A stretch of DNA of 13,499 bases, from the NCBI GenBank assembly GCA_025929745.1, contig JAICPQ010000040.1, positions 1-13,499 of the forward strand. Direction: 5' to 3'. Both the position numbers and the translations under genes were made by a program. Every line of letters begins with the position of its first letter. The first letter of the stretch is position 1. Below are positions 1 to 6,268 of this stretch, one piece after another. This DNA comes from Burkholderiales bacterium (GTDB lineage: Bacteria; Pseudomonadota; Gammaproteobacteria; Burkholderiales; SG8-39). The notes beneath the pieces are model-generated. The model saw only the letters and a program-made list of their open reading frames with translations. It was not told where the DNA came from and did not search any database.

Positions 1-187
1 GAACGTCGCCTATTGGGAAGATATGCTGAAGAAGCTCACGCAAACCGAGTCGTGGAAGAAGTACGTGGCCGACAACCAGTTCGAGCCGGCCTACCAGACC
101 TCCGCCGAGCTCGCCAAGTTCTACGACGAGTTCACCGCGCAGATGCGGGACATTCTGCAGGAGGCGGGGGTCAAGACGGTCCGTTAG
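1..187 (+). CDS. TctC/Bug-family tripartite tricarboxylate transporter substrate-binding protein, 3' end
   Basis: This is the last 61 codons of a gene that begins before the window; the reading frame starts at base 2 and ends with TAG at 185-187. The visible peptide starts NVAYWEDMLKKL and continues through TESWKKYVADNQ to an amphipathic helix ending at QEAGVKTVR. The pattern Y-W-x-D-x-L-K-K-L, then W-K-K-Y, then D-N-Q is typical of the C-terminus of TctC/Bug proteins. These periplasmic proteins bind carboxylates or related small solutes, in some cases for the TctAB membrane pair. No tctA or tctB gene is visible, so partner and ligand are unknown. The family assignment rests on recognising the C-terminal motif only. 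The next ORF starts 2 bp downstream, so the two are probably co-transcribed. Confidence 0.75.
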   Translation, partial: NVAYWEDMLKKLTQTESWKKYVADNQFEPAYQTSAELAKFYDEFTAQMRDILQEAGVKTVR

Positions 188-189
188 CG

Positions 190-432
190 ATGCCGACTTA
201 CCGCTTTCGACTCGACGGCTGCAACGTCTCGGTACACGCCGAGGCGGAGCTGCCGCTTCTCTTCGCGCTGCGGCACCGTCTCCGCCTGAAAGGCGCGCAG
301 TGCGCGACCGGATGCAGCGCCTGCACTGTGCACATCGACGGCGATCCGGTGCGCTCGTGCCTGCTGCCCATCTCGGCGGCCGCCGGTAAGACAGTCACGA
401 CCCGAGCATCGCGAGCCGAGCGCGCCGCGTAG
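190..432 (+). CDS. 2Fe-2S ferredoxin-like protein, truncated relative to xanthine-oxidase-family small subunits
   Basis: An 80-residue protein begins at ATG 190, two bases after the stop of the TctC-like gene, with no strong ribosome binding site; translational coupling is likely. It resembles the N-terminal plant-type 2Fe-2S domain of small subunits of molybdenum hydroxylases (isoquinoline 1-oxidoreductase or nicotinate dehydrogenase type). The cluster ligands would be Cys38, Cys42, Cys45 (in CSACTV) and Cys57 (RSCL), followed by the usual GKTVTT linker. Two things are odd. The first Cys pair is separated by three residues where the family normally has four. The second, all-helical 2Fe-2S domain, about 70 residues carrying a CGxC motif, is missing, because the frame stops right after the linker. 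No molybdopterin subunit lies nearby. It may be a remnant, a frameshifted fragment, or a stand-alone electron carrier for the following flavoprotein. Cluster binding is inferred. Confidence 0.6.
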   Translation: MPTYRFRLDGCNVSVHAEAELPLLFALRHRLRLKGAQCATGCSACTVHIDGDPVRSCLLPISAAAGKTVTTRASRAERAA

Positions 433-458
433 TCGTCGCCGGCGGCGGGCCCGCCGGA

Positions 459-1595
459 ATGCTCGCCGGTCTCATGCTCGCGCGCGCCGGCGTCGATACG
501 CTCGTGCTCGAGAAGCACGCGGATTTCCTGCGCGACTTCCGCGGCGACACGCTGCATCCGTCGACGCTCGAAGTGATGGCGGAGCTTGGGCTCCTTGAGC
601 GCCTGCTTGACCTTCCTCACGATCGCGTGCCGCAGATCGAGGCGCAGTTCGGCGAGCATTCGCTCAAGGTGGCCGACTTTCGCCACCTTCCGGTGCGCTG
701 CGGCTTCATCGCGATGATGCCGCAGTGGGACTTCCTCAGTTTCCTCGCGCGCGAGGCCGCGCGCTCGCCGCACTTCGAGTTGCGTATGCGCGCCGAAGTC
801 GACGGGTTGCTTTTCCAGGGCGACAGAGTTGCAGGTGTGCGGGTGGGGACGGAGGAGATACCGACCCAGCTTGTAATTGGCGCGGACGGCCGGCACTCCA
901 GCGTCCGGCGGCTCGCGGGCCTGGAAGTCGAGGCACTCGGTGCGCCGATCGATGTCCTGTGGTTTCGGCTCGCGCGCAAGGCGGGCGACCCGGCCACCAG
1001 CATGGGCCGCTTCGATGCGGGCGTCGCGCTCGTCCTCATCAACCGCCGCGAGTATTGGCAATGCGGCTACGTCATTCCGAAAGGCGCGGCTGAGAAGGTG
1101 CGCGCCGCCGGATTGGCGGCTTTTCGCGCCACGCTCGGGCGCCTTCTGCCGTGGTCGGTGGATCGCGTGGGCGAGCTTGCCGACTGGGAGCAAGTGAAGC
1201 TCCTCACCGTGCAGATCGACCGCCTCCGGCGCTGGTGGCGGCCGGGCCTCCTTTGCATCGGCGACGCCGCGCACGCCATGTCCCCCGTTGGCGGGGTGGG
1301 CATCAACATCGCTGTCCAGGACGCCGTGGCGGCTGCCAATCTTTTACGTTCCGGCGACTTTTCCGACGGCCGGCTAAACGCTGTCCAGCGGCGCCGCGAA
1401 TGGCCGATGAAGGTCACCCAGCGCCTGCAGATCCTGGCTCAGGACCGGCTGATCACGGCGGTACTGGAAAGCCGGCAACCCATCGCGCCGCCAAGATTTT
1501 TTCGGTGGGCGACACGCTATCCGCGGCTCGCCCGCATTCCGGGCCGGCTCATCGGCATGGGTGTTCGACCGGAGCACGTGGCCCCGCTGCGCTAG
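459..1595 (+). CDS. FAD-dependent class A monooxygenase/oxidoreductase (FAD_binding_3 type), start uncertain
   Basis: The protein has the three fingerprints of PHBH/UbiH-like flavoprotein hydroxylases, which use NAD(P)H and O2 to hydroxylate aromatic or related substrates. These are the Rossmann dinucleotide motif (VVVAGGGPAGMLAG), the DG motif (VIGADGRHSSVRRLAG, Asp143 counted from ATG 459) and the GD motif (LCIGDAAHAMSPVGGVGIN, Asp269). The Rossmann strand and glycines are encoded from about 429 to 470, upstream of and across the ATG at 459, so the ATG cannot be the true start of a functional protein. The open frame runs back to a TAA at 387-389 but has no ATG, GTG or TTG between 390 and 458; only an ATC at 408 would give a normal N-terminus. 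It overlaps the end of the 2Fe-2S ORF in another frame. Fold and class are sure; substrate is unknown. It could be frameshifted or a pseudogene. Confidence 0.75.
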   Translation: MLAGLMLARAGVDTLVLEKHADFLRDFRGDTLHPSTLEVMAELGLLERLLDLPHDRVPQIEAQFGEHSLKVADFRHLPVRCGFIAMMPQWDFLSFLAREAARSPHFELRMRAEVDGLLFQGDRVAGVRVGTEEIPTQLVIGADGRHSSVRRLAGLEVEALGAPIDVLWFRLARKAGDPATSMGRFDAGVALVLINRREYWQCGYVIPKGAAEKVRAAGLAAFRATLGRLLPWSVDRVGELADWEQVKLLTVQIDRLRRWWRPGLLCIGDAAHAMSPVGGVGINIAVQDAVAAANLLRSGDFSDGRLNAVQRRREWPMKVTQRLQILAQDRLITAVLESRQPIAPPRFFRWATRYPRLARIPGRLIGMGVRPEHVAPLR

Positions 1596-1636
1596 ACGCC
1601 GGCGCGTTTCGCTAAGTGGGCTTTCTCGGGGCGCAA

Positions 1637-1665
1637 TGAAATATTTCACACGAGAAAAATCTCGT
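1637..1665. promoter_or_regulatory. Twin palindromes in the A/T-rich spacer upstream of pilG
   Basis: Two adjacent inverted repeats lie in the 192-bp gap between the flavoprotein stop and pilG. The first is a perfect 12-bp palindrome, TGAAATATTTCA, at 1637-1648. The second is ACGAGA-AAAA-TCTCGT at 1650-1665, a perfect 6-bp stem with a 4-base loop. The stretch from about 1635 to 1690 is much more A/T-rich than its surroundings, as expected for the promoter of the seven-gene operon. I could not place a convincing -35/-10 pair or a sigma-54 site. The repeats may be an operator; the second could instead be the stem of a terminator for the upstream gene, although no T-run follows it. Confidence 0.4.
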
Positions 1666-1772
1666 AACCATTAGAGTTGCATACGTTTTCCGGAAGTCAG
1701 GGTAGCGCCGGGACGGGGGAGCAGGCCCCGCGGAACGAACACCGGAGCGCCCGCGCGATGCAGTGAACATTC

Positions 1773-1780
1773 GAGGGGGA
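1773..1780 (+). promoter_or_regulatory. Ribosome binding site supporting the GTG start of pilG
   Basis: GAGGGGGA sits 7 bases before the GTG at 1788. It settles the start: the first in-frame ATG falls at codon 61, inside the phosphorylation-site motif, far too late to encode a receiver domain. Confidence 0.6.
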
Positions 1781-1787
1781 TGCCCCG

Positions 1788-2189
1788 GTGGCAGAGGCGG
1801 CAGCAGTCGCAATCAAGGTGCTCGTCATCGACGACAGCAACACGATTCGTCGCAGCGCCGAGCTATTCCTGCGCCAGGCCGGCTACGAAGTGATCCTCGC
1901 CGAGGACGGCTTCGATGCGCTCGCCAAGATCTCGGACCACCAGCCGCAGATCATCTTCGTCGACATCATGATGCCGCGCCTCGACGGCTACCAGACCTGC
2001 GCGCTCATCAAGCAGCACCCGCAGCTCAAAACGACCCCGGTGATCATGCTGTCCAGCAAGGACGGCGTGTTCGATCGCGCGCGCGGTCGTCTCGCCGGTT
2101 CCGACCGCTACCTCACCAAGCCCTTCACCCGGGACGGGCTGGTCGAAGCCATCAATCAGCATCTGAAACTCAGGCTCGCGCCCCAATAG
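1788..2189 (+). CDS. pilG: Twitching-motility response regulator PilG
   Basis: A 133-residue single-domain CheY-like receiver read from a GTG start. The acidic pocket is Asp15/Asp16 (VIDDSNTIRR), the phospho-acceptor is Asp59 (FVDIMMPRLDGY), the switch residues are Ser89/Ser90 and the conserved lysine is Lys111 in KPF. The strings DDSNTIRRSAE and LAEDGFDALAKI are characteristic of PilG. In the known Pil-Chp pathway, phosphorylation by the ChpA kinase lets PilG promote pilus extension and activate adenylate cyclase; that role is taken from the family. There is no output domain. It is the first gene of the operon, behind a 192-bp spacer, and pilH follows after 14 bp. The pilH-pilI-pilJ-chpA context makes the assignment strong. 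Confidence 0.92.
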   Translation: MAEAAAVAIKVLVIDDSNTIRRSAELFLRQAGYEVILAEDGFDALAKISDHQPQIIFVDIMMPRLDGYQTCALIKQHPQLKTTPVIMLSSKDGVFDRARGRLAGSDRYLTKPFTRDGLVEAINQHLKLRLAPQ

Positions 2190-2203
2190 GAAAAAGGCCT
2201 TCC

Positions 2204-2569
2204 ATGCCCATCAAGAATATTCTCGTCGTCGAGGACTCGGCCACCGATCGCCAGTTCCTCACCGAGCTCCTCGCCAAGAACGGCTACCACGTGACCACGG
2301 CGCAGAACGCGGCCGAAGCCGTAAGCAAGGCGAAAGAGCAGCGGCCCGACCTCGTGCTTATGGACGTGGTGATGCCGGGCGACAGCGGCTTCCAGGCGAC
2401 GCGCACGCTCTCCAAGGACGAGGCGACGAAGAAGATCCCGATCATCATCTGCTCGAGCAAGGCCCAGGAGACCGACAAGGCCTGGGGCATCAAGCAGGGC
2501 GCGCGCGACTATGTGGTGAAGCCGGTGAAGGGGCCGGAGCTCCTCGCCAAGATCTCAGCGCTGGGTTGA
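2204..2569 (+). CDS. pilH: Twitching-motility response regulator PilH
   Basis: A 121-residue stand-alone receiver domain starting at ATG 2204, preceded by AAAAAGG six bases upstream. Key residues are Glu10/Asp11 in the acidic pocket (VVEDSATDRQ), phospho-acceptor Asp54 (LMDVVMPGDSGFQATR), Ser84/Ser85 and Lys106 in VKPV. The MPGxxGFQATR signature is typical of PilH rather than PilG. In the family PilH is the second phosphorylation target of ChpA; it favours pilus retraction or acts as a phosphate sink that dampens PilG. Its stop codon is immediately followed by the pilI ATG, with no gap, so translational coupling is likely. A longer in-frame reading upstream would overlap pilG and has no homology support. 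Confidence 0.92.
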   Translation: MPIKNILVVEDSATDRQFLTELLAKNGYHVTTAQNAAEAVSKAKEQRPDLVLMDVVMPGDSGFQATRTLSKDEATKKIPIIICSSKAQETDKAWGIKQGARDYVVKPVKGPELLAKISALG

Positions 2570-3079
2570 ATGGCGCAAAAGATCTCCCTGCGCGACTACC
2601 AGCGCGAGCTCGCCGAGCGGCTGCGGCTCGCCGACAGCGCGCGCAGCCCCTCGAAGCTGGGTCTGGAGATCGGCACCGAGAGCTGGCTCGTCGATCTCGC
2701 CGAGGCCGGCGAGGTGATCCCGGTCCCGCCCATCACGCCAGTGCCGCTCACCCGGCCCTGGTTCCGCGGCGTGGTGAACGTCCGCGGCAACCTCTATAGC
2801 GTCATCGATTTCGCAGGCTTCCTCGCGACCGGTTACTGCGCCGGCGGCGAGCAGGCGCGGCTAGTCGTGCTCGGCGAGCGCTTCCGCAGCGCCGCGGCGC
2901 TGCTCGTGCACCGCTCGCTTGGCCTGCGCAACCCGGTGGAGCTCCAAGCGCGCGCGCTCGCCGCGGAAAAGCCGGCATGGCTGCGCGCCGAATACGACGA
3001 CGACGCCGGCAGGCGCTGGCGCGAGCTCGATGTGGCCGCGCTCGTGCGCGACCCGGACTTTCTTTCCGTGGCTCTGTAG
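2570..3079 (+). CDS. pilI: CheW-like adaptor PilI
   Basis: A 169-residue protein made essentially of one CheW domain. It begins SLRDYQRELAERL, a short helical N-terminus typical of PilI. A beta-barrel core follows with LGLEIGTESWLVDLAEAGEV and the conserved RPWFRGVVNVRGNLYSVIDF segment, which corresponds to the W-x-x-G-x-x-N-x-R-G core of CheW proteins. It is expected to tether the ChpA kinase to the signalling tip of PilJ at the inner face of the cytoplasmic membrane. The ATG directly abuts the pilH TGA. Length is close to P. aeruginosa PilI. No catalytic residues are expected. In known clusters pilI precedes pilJ directly; here a binding-protein gene intervenes. Confidence 0.9.
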   Translation: MAQKISLRDYQRELAERLRLADSARSPSKLGLEIGTESWLVDLAEAGEVIPVPPITPVPLTRPWFRGVVNVRGNLYSVIDFAGFLATGYCAGGEQARLVVLGERFRSAAALLVHRSLGLRNPVELQARALAAEKPAWLRAEYDDDAGRRWRELDVAALVRDPDFLSVAL

Positions 3080-3088
3080 GGGGCACTT

Positions 3089-4216
3089 ATGAAACAACGA
3101 ATCCTTCTCCTTCTTGCACTCGCCGCGCTCGGCCGCACGGCGGCCGCCGAGCCGGGCGTGACCCTCGACCATATCCGTCTCGGCCAGGCGGCCGTGTTCA
3201 GCGGCCCGGCCGCGCAGCTCGGGATCCAGATGCGCAACGGCATCAAGGCGTACCTCGATGCGGTGAACGAGAAGGGCGGCGTGCACGGGCGCAAGATCGA
3301 GCTCGTCACGGAGGACGACCGTTACGAGTCGGCGGTGGCGCCAAGCGCGACGAAAAAGCTCCTGGAGGAGCACAAGGTGTTCGCGCTCATCGGCTACGTC
3401 GGCACGCCGACCGGCGTCGCGCATCTTCCGGTGATCACGCAGGCGAAGGTGCCGCTCGTCGGCATGTTCACCGGTGCCGAGGTGCTGCGCGCGCCCTTCA
3501 ATCGATACGTGTTCCACGTGCGCGCGAGCTACTACGACGAGACCGAGAAGATCGTCGAGCAGGTTGTCTCTATCGGCGGCAAGAAGATCTCGGTGTTCTA
3601 TCAGGACGACGCCTACGGCGAGGCCGGGCGCAAGGGCACCGAGCTCGCGCTCGAGCGGCGCAAGATGAAGATCCATTCGACCGGCACCGTCGAGCGCAAC
3701 ACGGTAAAGGTCGAAGCCGCGGCGAAGGCGCTGCACGCCTCGCAGCCCGACGCCGTGGTCATGGTGAGCGCGTATACCTCGATCGCCGCGTTCGTGCGCG
3801 AGATGCAGAAGCTCGGCAGCGGCGCCACCTTCTATAACGTTTCCTTCGTCGGCTCGAAGGCGCTCGCCGACGCGCTCGGCAAAGACGGCGCGGGGGTCGC
3901 CATCTCACAGGTGGTGCCGTTCCCTTGGGGCACCGCCGTGCCGGTGGTCAAGGAATACCAGATGCTCGCCAAGAAGGCGGGGTTCACGGACTACAACTTC
4001 AGCGCGCTCGAGGGCTTCCTCAGCGCCAAGGTGATGGTGGAGGGCCTGAAGCGCGCCGGGCGCAACCCGACGCGCGAAGGCCTCGTGGAGGCGCTGGAGA
4101 AGATGAACGACGTCGACCTGGGCGGGTTCTATGTCAGCTATTCGCCGAAGAACCGCGCGGGCTCGAAGTTCGTTGACCTCACCATCATTTCCCGAGACGG
4201 CAAGTTCCTGCGCTAA
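3089..4216 (+). CDS. Periplasmic ABC-type (branched-chain amino acid/amide class) substrate-binding protein inside the pil-chp operon
   Basis: A 375-residue protein with a Sec signal peptide: basic MKQR, a Leu/Ala-rich core, then TAAA-E with likely cleavage after Ala20. There is no lipobox cysteine, so it should be freely periplasmic. The mature part has the two-lobed Peripla_BP_6 (LivJ/AmiC-like) pattern: IRLGQAAVFSGPAAQLG, GIKAYLDAVNEKGGVHGRKI, EDDRYESAVA, ALIGYVGTPTG, KISVFYQDDAYGEAGRKG and a C-terminal SYSPKNRAGSKFVDL. These proteins bind amino acids, amides or short organic acids; the ligand here is unknown. The ribosome binding site AGGGGG overlaps the pilI stop, and pilJ follows after 12 bp. 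No permease or ATPase genes are nearby, so I infer a sensory rather than transport role, possibly presenting ligand to PilJ. Confidence 0.88.
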   Translation: MKQRILLLLALAALGRTAAAEPGVTLDHIRLGQAAVFSGPAAQLGIQMRNGIKAYLDAVNEKGGVHGRKIELVTEDDRYESAVAPSATKKLLEEHKVFALIGYVGTPTGVAHLPVITQAKVPLVGMFTGAEVLRAPFNRYVFHVRASYYDETEKIVEQVVSIGGKKISVFYQDDAYGEAGRKGTELALERRKMKIHSTGTVERNTVKVEAAAKALHASQPDAVVMVSAYTSIAAFVREMQKLGSGATFYNVSFVGSKALADALGKDGAGVAISQVVPFPWGTAVPVVKEYQMLAKKAGFTDYNFSALEGFLSAKVMVEGLKRAGRNPTREGLVEALEKMNDVDLGGFYVSYSPKNRAGSKFVDLTIISRDGKFLR

Positions 4217-4228
4217 GACGAGGCCTTC

Positions 4229-6259
4229 ATGAAATTCGACATCCTTGGAAAAATCGCCGGCGGCGGCCGCAAGCTCCAGGCCCTGATCGCGCTCCTGGTT
4301 GCGCTGCTCCTCGTGGACGGCGCCATCGTGTTCTACGACCTGCGTCAGGCGAGCATCGGCACGCTCTACATCGCCACCGTCGGCAAGCTGCGCATGCTTT
4401 CGCAGCGCCTCGCCAAGGCGGCGCAGCAGGCTTCGCAGGGAAACCCCGACGCGTTCAAGCAGCTGCGCGAGAGCCGCGACGAGTTTGCCGGGCACACGCA
4501 CCTGCTCATGAACGGTGGCCAGGTGGGCGGCGTCACCCTGCCGGCGAGCTCGGAGCAGGTACGGCCTGCGCTCGAGATCCTTGAGACGCGCTGGAAGAAG
4601 AACGAGCGCAAGGCCACTCTGGTTCTTGCCGAGCAGTCGAACCTCCTGAACCTTAGCCGCGCGGTGCGCGCGATCAACGTCAGCAACCCGGCGCTGCAGG
4701 AGCTCGCCGACGAGATCGCCGCGCTCAGCGTGCAATCCGGTGGCTCGGCGCGCCAAAACGCGTACGCCGCGCAGCTCATGATGCTTGCGCAGCGCATGGC
4801 GAAGAACGCCAATGCCATGCTCGCCGAGGCGGTCATCGATCCCGAGGTTTCCTTCCTTCTCGGCAAGGACACGAACGGCTTCCGCGACATCCTGCAGGGC
4901 CTGCTGCAGGGGAGCGAGGCGCTGCGCATCCAGCGCGTGGTGGATGCGGAGCTGCGCGGCAAGCTCGTCGAGATGGAGGCCGCGTTCAAGGAATATCAGC
5001 GCGCGGTCGCGAGCATTCTCGGCAACCAGCAGAGCCTGGTGAACGCGAAGCGCGCGAGCTTCGAGCTGTTCCAGGATAGCGAGGAGCTGCTCGCCGCCGC
5101 CGAAAGCCTCAACGTCGCCTACGAGAACGAGCTTGGCGGGCGCACCACGAACTTCCTCGCCATGGCGATCGTGTCGTTCCTCGCGTTCGTCGTGCTCCTG
5201 CTCATCGGCAAGACCTACCTTGACGACAGCCGTCGACGCGCCGAAGAGAGCGAGCGGCAGAACCGCGAAAACCAGACCGCGATCCAGCGGCTTCTCGACG
5301 AGATCTCGAACCTGGCCAACGGTGACCTCACCGTGCGCGCCCAGGTGACCGAGCACATGACCGGCGCCATCGCCGACTCCATCAACTACACGATCGACGA
5401 GCTGCGGCGCCTGGTGGCCGGCATCACGAGCGCGTCGCTACAGGTGACCAGCGCGACGCAGGAGGCCGAATCCGTGAGCTCACGGCTGCTCCAGGCGGCG
5501 GGCAAGCAGGCGTCGGAGATCCAGAACGCTGGCCAGTCAGTGCAGAAGATGGCCCAATCGATGAGCGAGGTGTCGAGCAAGGCGACCGACTCGTCCAAGG
5601 TCGCGGAAAGCTCCGTGCATGCGGCGCAGAAAGGCGCGCAGGCGGTACAGAACGCGATCCGCGGAATGAACGATATCCGCGTCCAGATCCAGGAGACCTC
5701 CAAACGCATCAAGCGCCTGGGCGAAAGCTCGCAGGAGATCGGCGAAATCGTGCAGCTCATCTCGGACATCACCGAGCAGACCAACGTTCTTGCGCTGAAC
5801 GCCGCGATCCAGGCTGCCTCCGCAGGCGAGGCGGGGCGCGGTTTCACGGTCGTCGCGGAAGAGGTGCAGCGCCTCGCCGAGCGCTCGGGTGAGGCGACGA
5901 AGCACATCAGCGCTATCGTAAAGAGCATCCAGCGCGACACGCAGGAGGCGGTCGAGGCGATGGAGCGCAGCACGCAGAACGTGGTGCAGGGCACCAAGAC
6001 CGCGGATGAGGCCGATCAGGCGCTGCGCGAGATCGGTGCGGTGTCGCGCCAGCTCGCGAGTCTGATCGAATCGATCTCGCAGGCGACACGCGAGCAGGCC
6101 GCTTCGGCGAGCAAGGTCGCGGCCAACATGAAGGTGATCCTCGGCATCACGCAGCTCACCAGCGACGGCACCAAGCAGACCGCCACCTCCGCGGCGAAGC
6201 TCACGGCGCTCGCCGACGGCCTGAAAAGCTCGGTCGCCGGTTTCAAGCTCGCAGCCTGA
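4229..6259 (+). CDS. pilJ: Type IV pilus methyl-accepting chemoreceptor PilJ
   Basis: A 676-residue chemoreceptor of normal PilJ length. Transmembrane helix 1 spans about residues 17-36 and helix 2 about 309-327, enclosing a periplasmic domain of about 270 residues. That domain contains two PilJ-type repeats, marked by [16 protein letters not shown] near residue 54 and [19 protein letters not shown] near residue 180. A HAMP region follows ([20 protein letters not shown]), then a long coiled-coil signalling domain with its hairpin tip at about 513-540 ([19 protein letters not shown], then [20 protein letters not shown]). It is expected to sit in the inner membrane, sense pilus or surface signals, and control ChpA through PilI. 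There is no C-terminal CheR-tethering pentapeptide; the chain ends at VAGFKLAA. It lies between a binding-protein gene and chpA; pilK is missing after it. Confidence 0.93.
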   Translation: MKFDILGKIAGGGRKLQALIALLVALLLVDGAIVFYDLRQASIGTLYIATVGKLRMLSQRLAKAAQQASQGNPDAFKQLRESRDEFAGHTHLLMNGGQVGGVTLPASSEQVRPALEILETRWKKNERKATLVLAEQSNLLNLSRAVRAINVSNPALQELADEIAALSVQSGGSARQNAYAAQLMMLAQRMAKNANAMLAEAVIDPEVSFLLGKDTNGFRDILQGLLQGSEALRIQRVVDAELRGKLVEMEAAFKEYQRAVASILGNQQSLVNAKRASFELFQDSEELLAAAESLNVAYENELGGRTTNFLAMAIVSFLAFVVLLLIGKTYLDDSRRRAEESERQNRENQTAIQRLLDEISNLANGDLTVRAQVTEHMTGAIADSINYTIDELRRLVAGITSASLQVTSATQEAESVSSRLLQAAGKQASEIQNAGQSVQKMAQSMSEVSSKATDSSKVAESSVHAAQKGAQAVQNAIRGMNDIRVQIQETSKRIKRLGESSQEIGEIVQLISDITEQTNVLALNAAIQAASAGEAGRGFTVVAEEVQRLAERSGEATKHISAIVKSIQRDTQEAVEAMERSTQNVVQGTKTADEADQALREIGAVSRQLASLIESISQATREQAASASKVAANMKVILGITQLTSDGTKQTATSAAKLTALADGLKSSVAGFKLAA

Positions 6260-6268
6260 TCTTCAGGC

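Noticed and set aside
13..189. Upstream extension of the 2Fe-2S ORF to an ATG at 22 (or a GTG at 13) inside the TctC-like gene
   Set aside because: It is a different frame from the TctC-like 3' end and gives Arg-rich, meaningless sequence; ATG 190 begins exactly where the ferredoxin fold begins.
198..1274. A 358-codon minus-strand frame over the 2Fe-2S and flavoprotein genes
   Set aside because: Antisense shadow; the plus-strand frame holds all three flavoprotein fingerprints.
1763..2203. Upstream extension of pilH to give a 268-residue protein
   Set aside because: The extra residues are an out-of-frame reading of pilG; PilH is a 121-residue single domain with a good ribosome binding site before ATG 2204.
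3905..5356. A 483-codon minus-strand frame across the binding-protein gene and pilJ
   Set aside because: Low-complexity composition typical of antisense shadows, spans two well-supported plus-strand genes, no motif.
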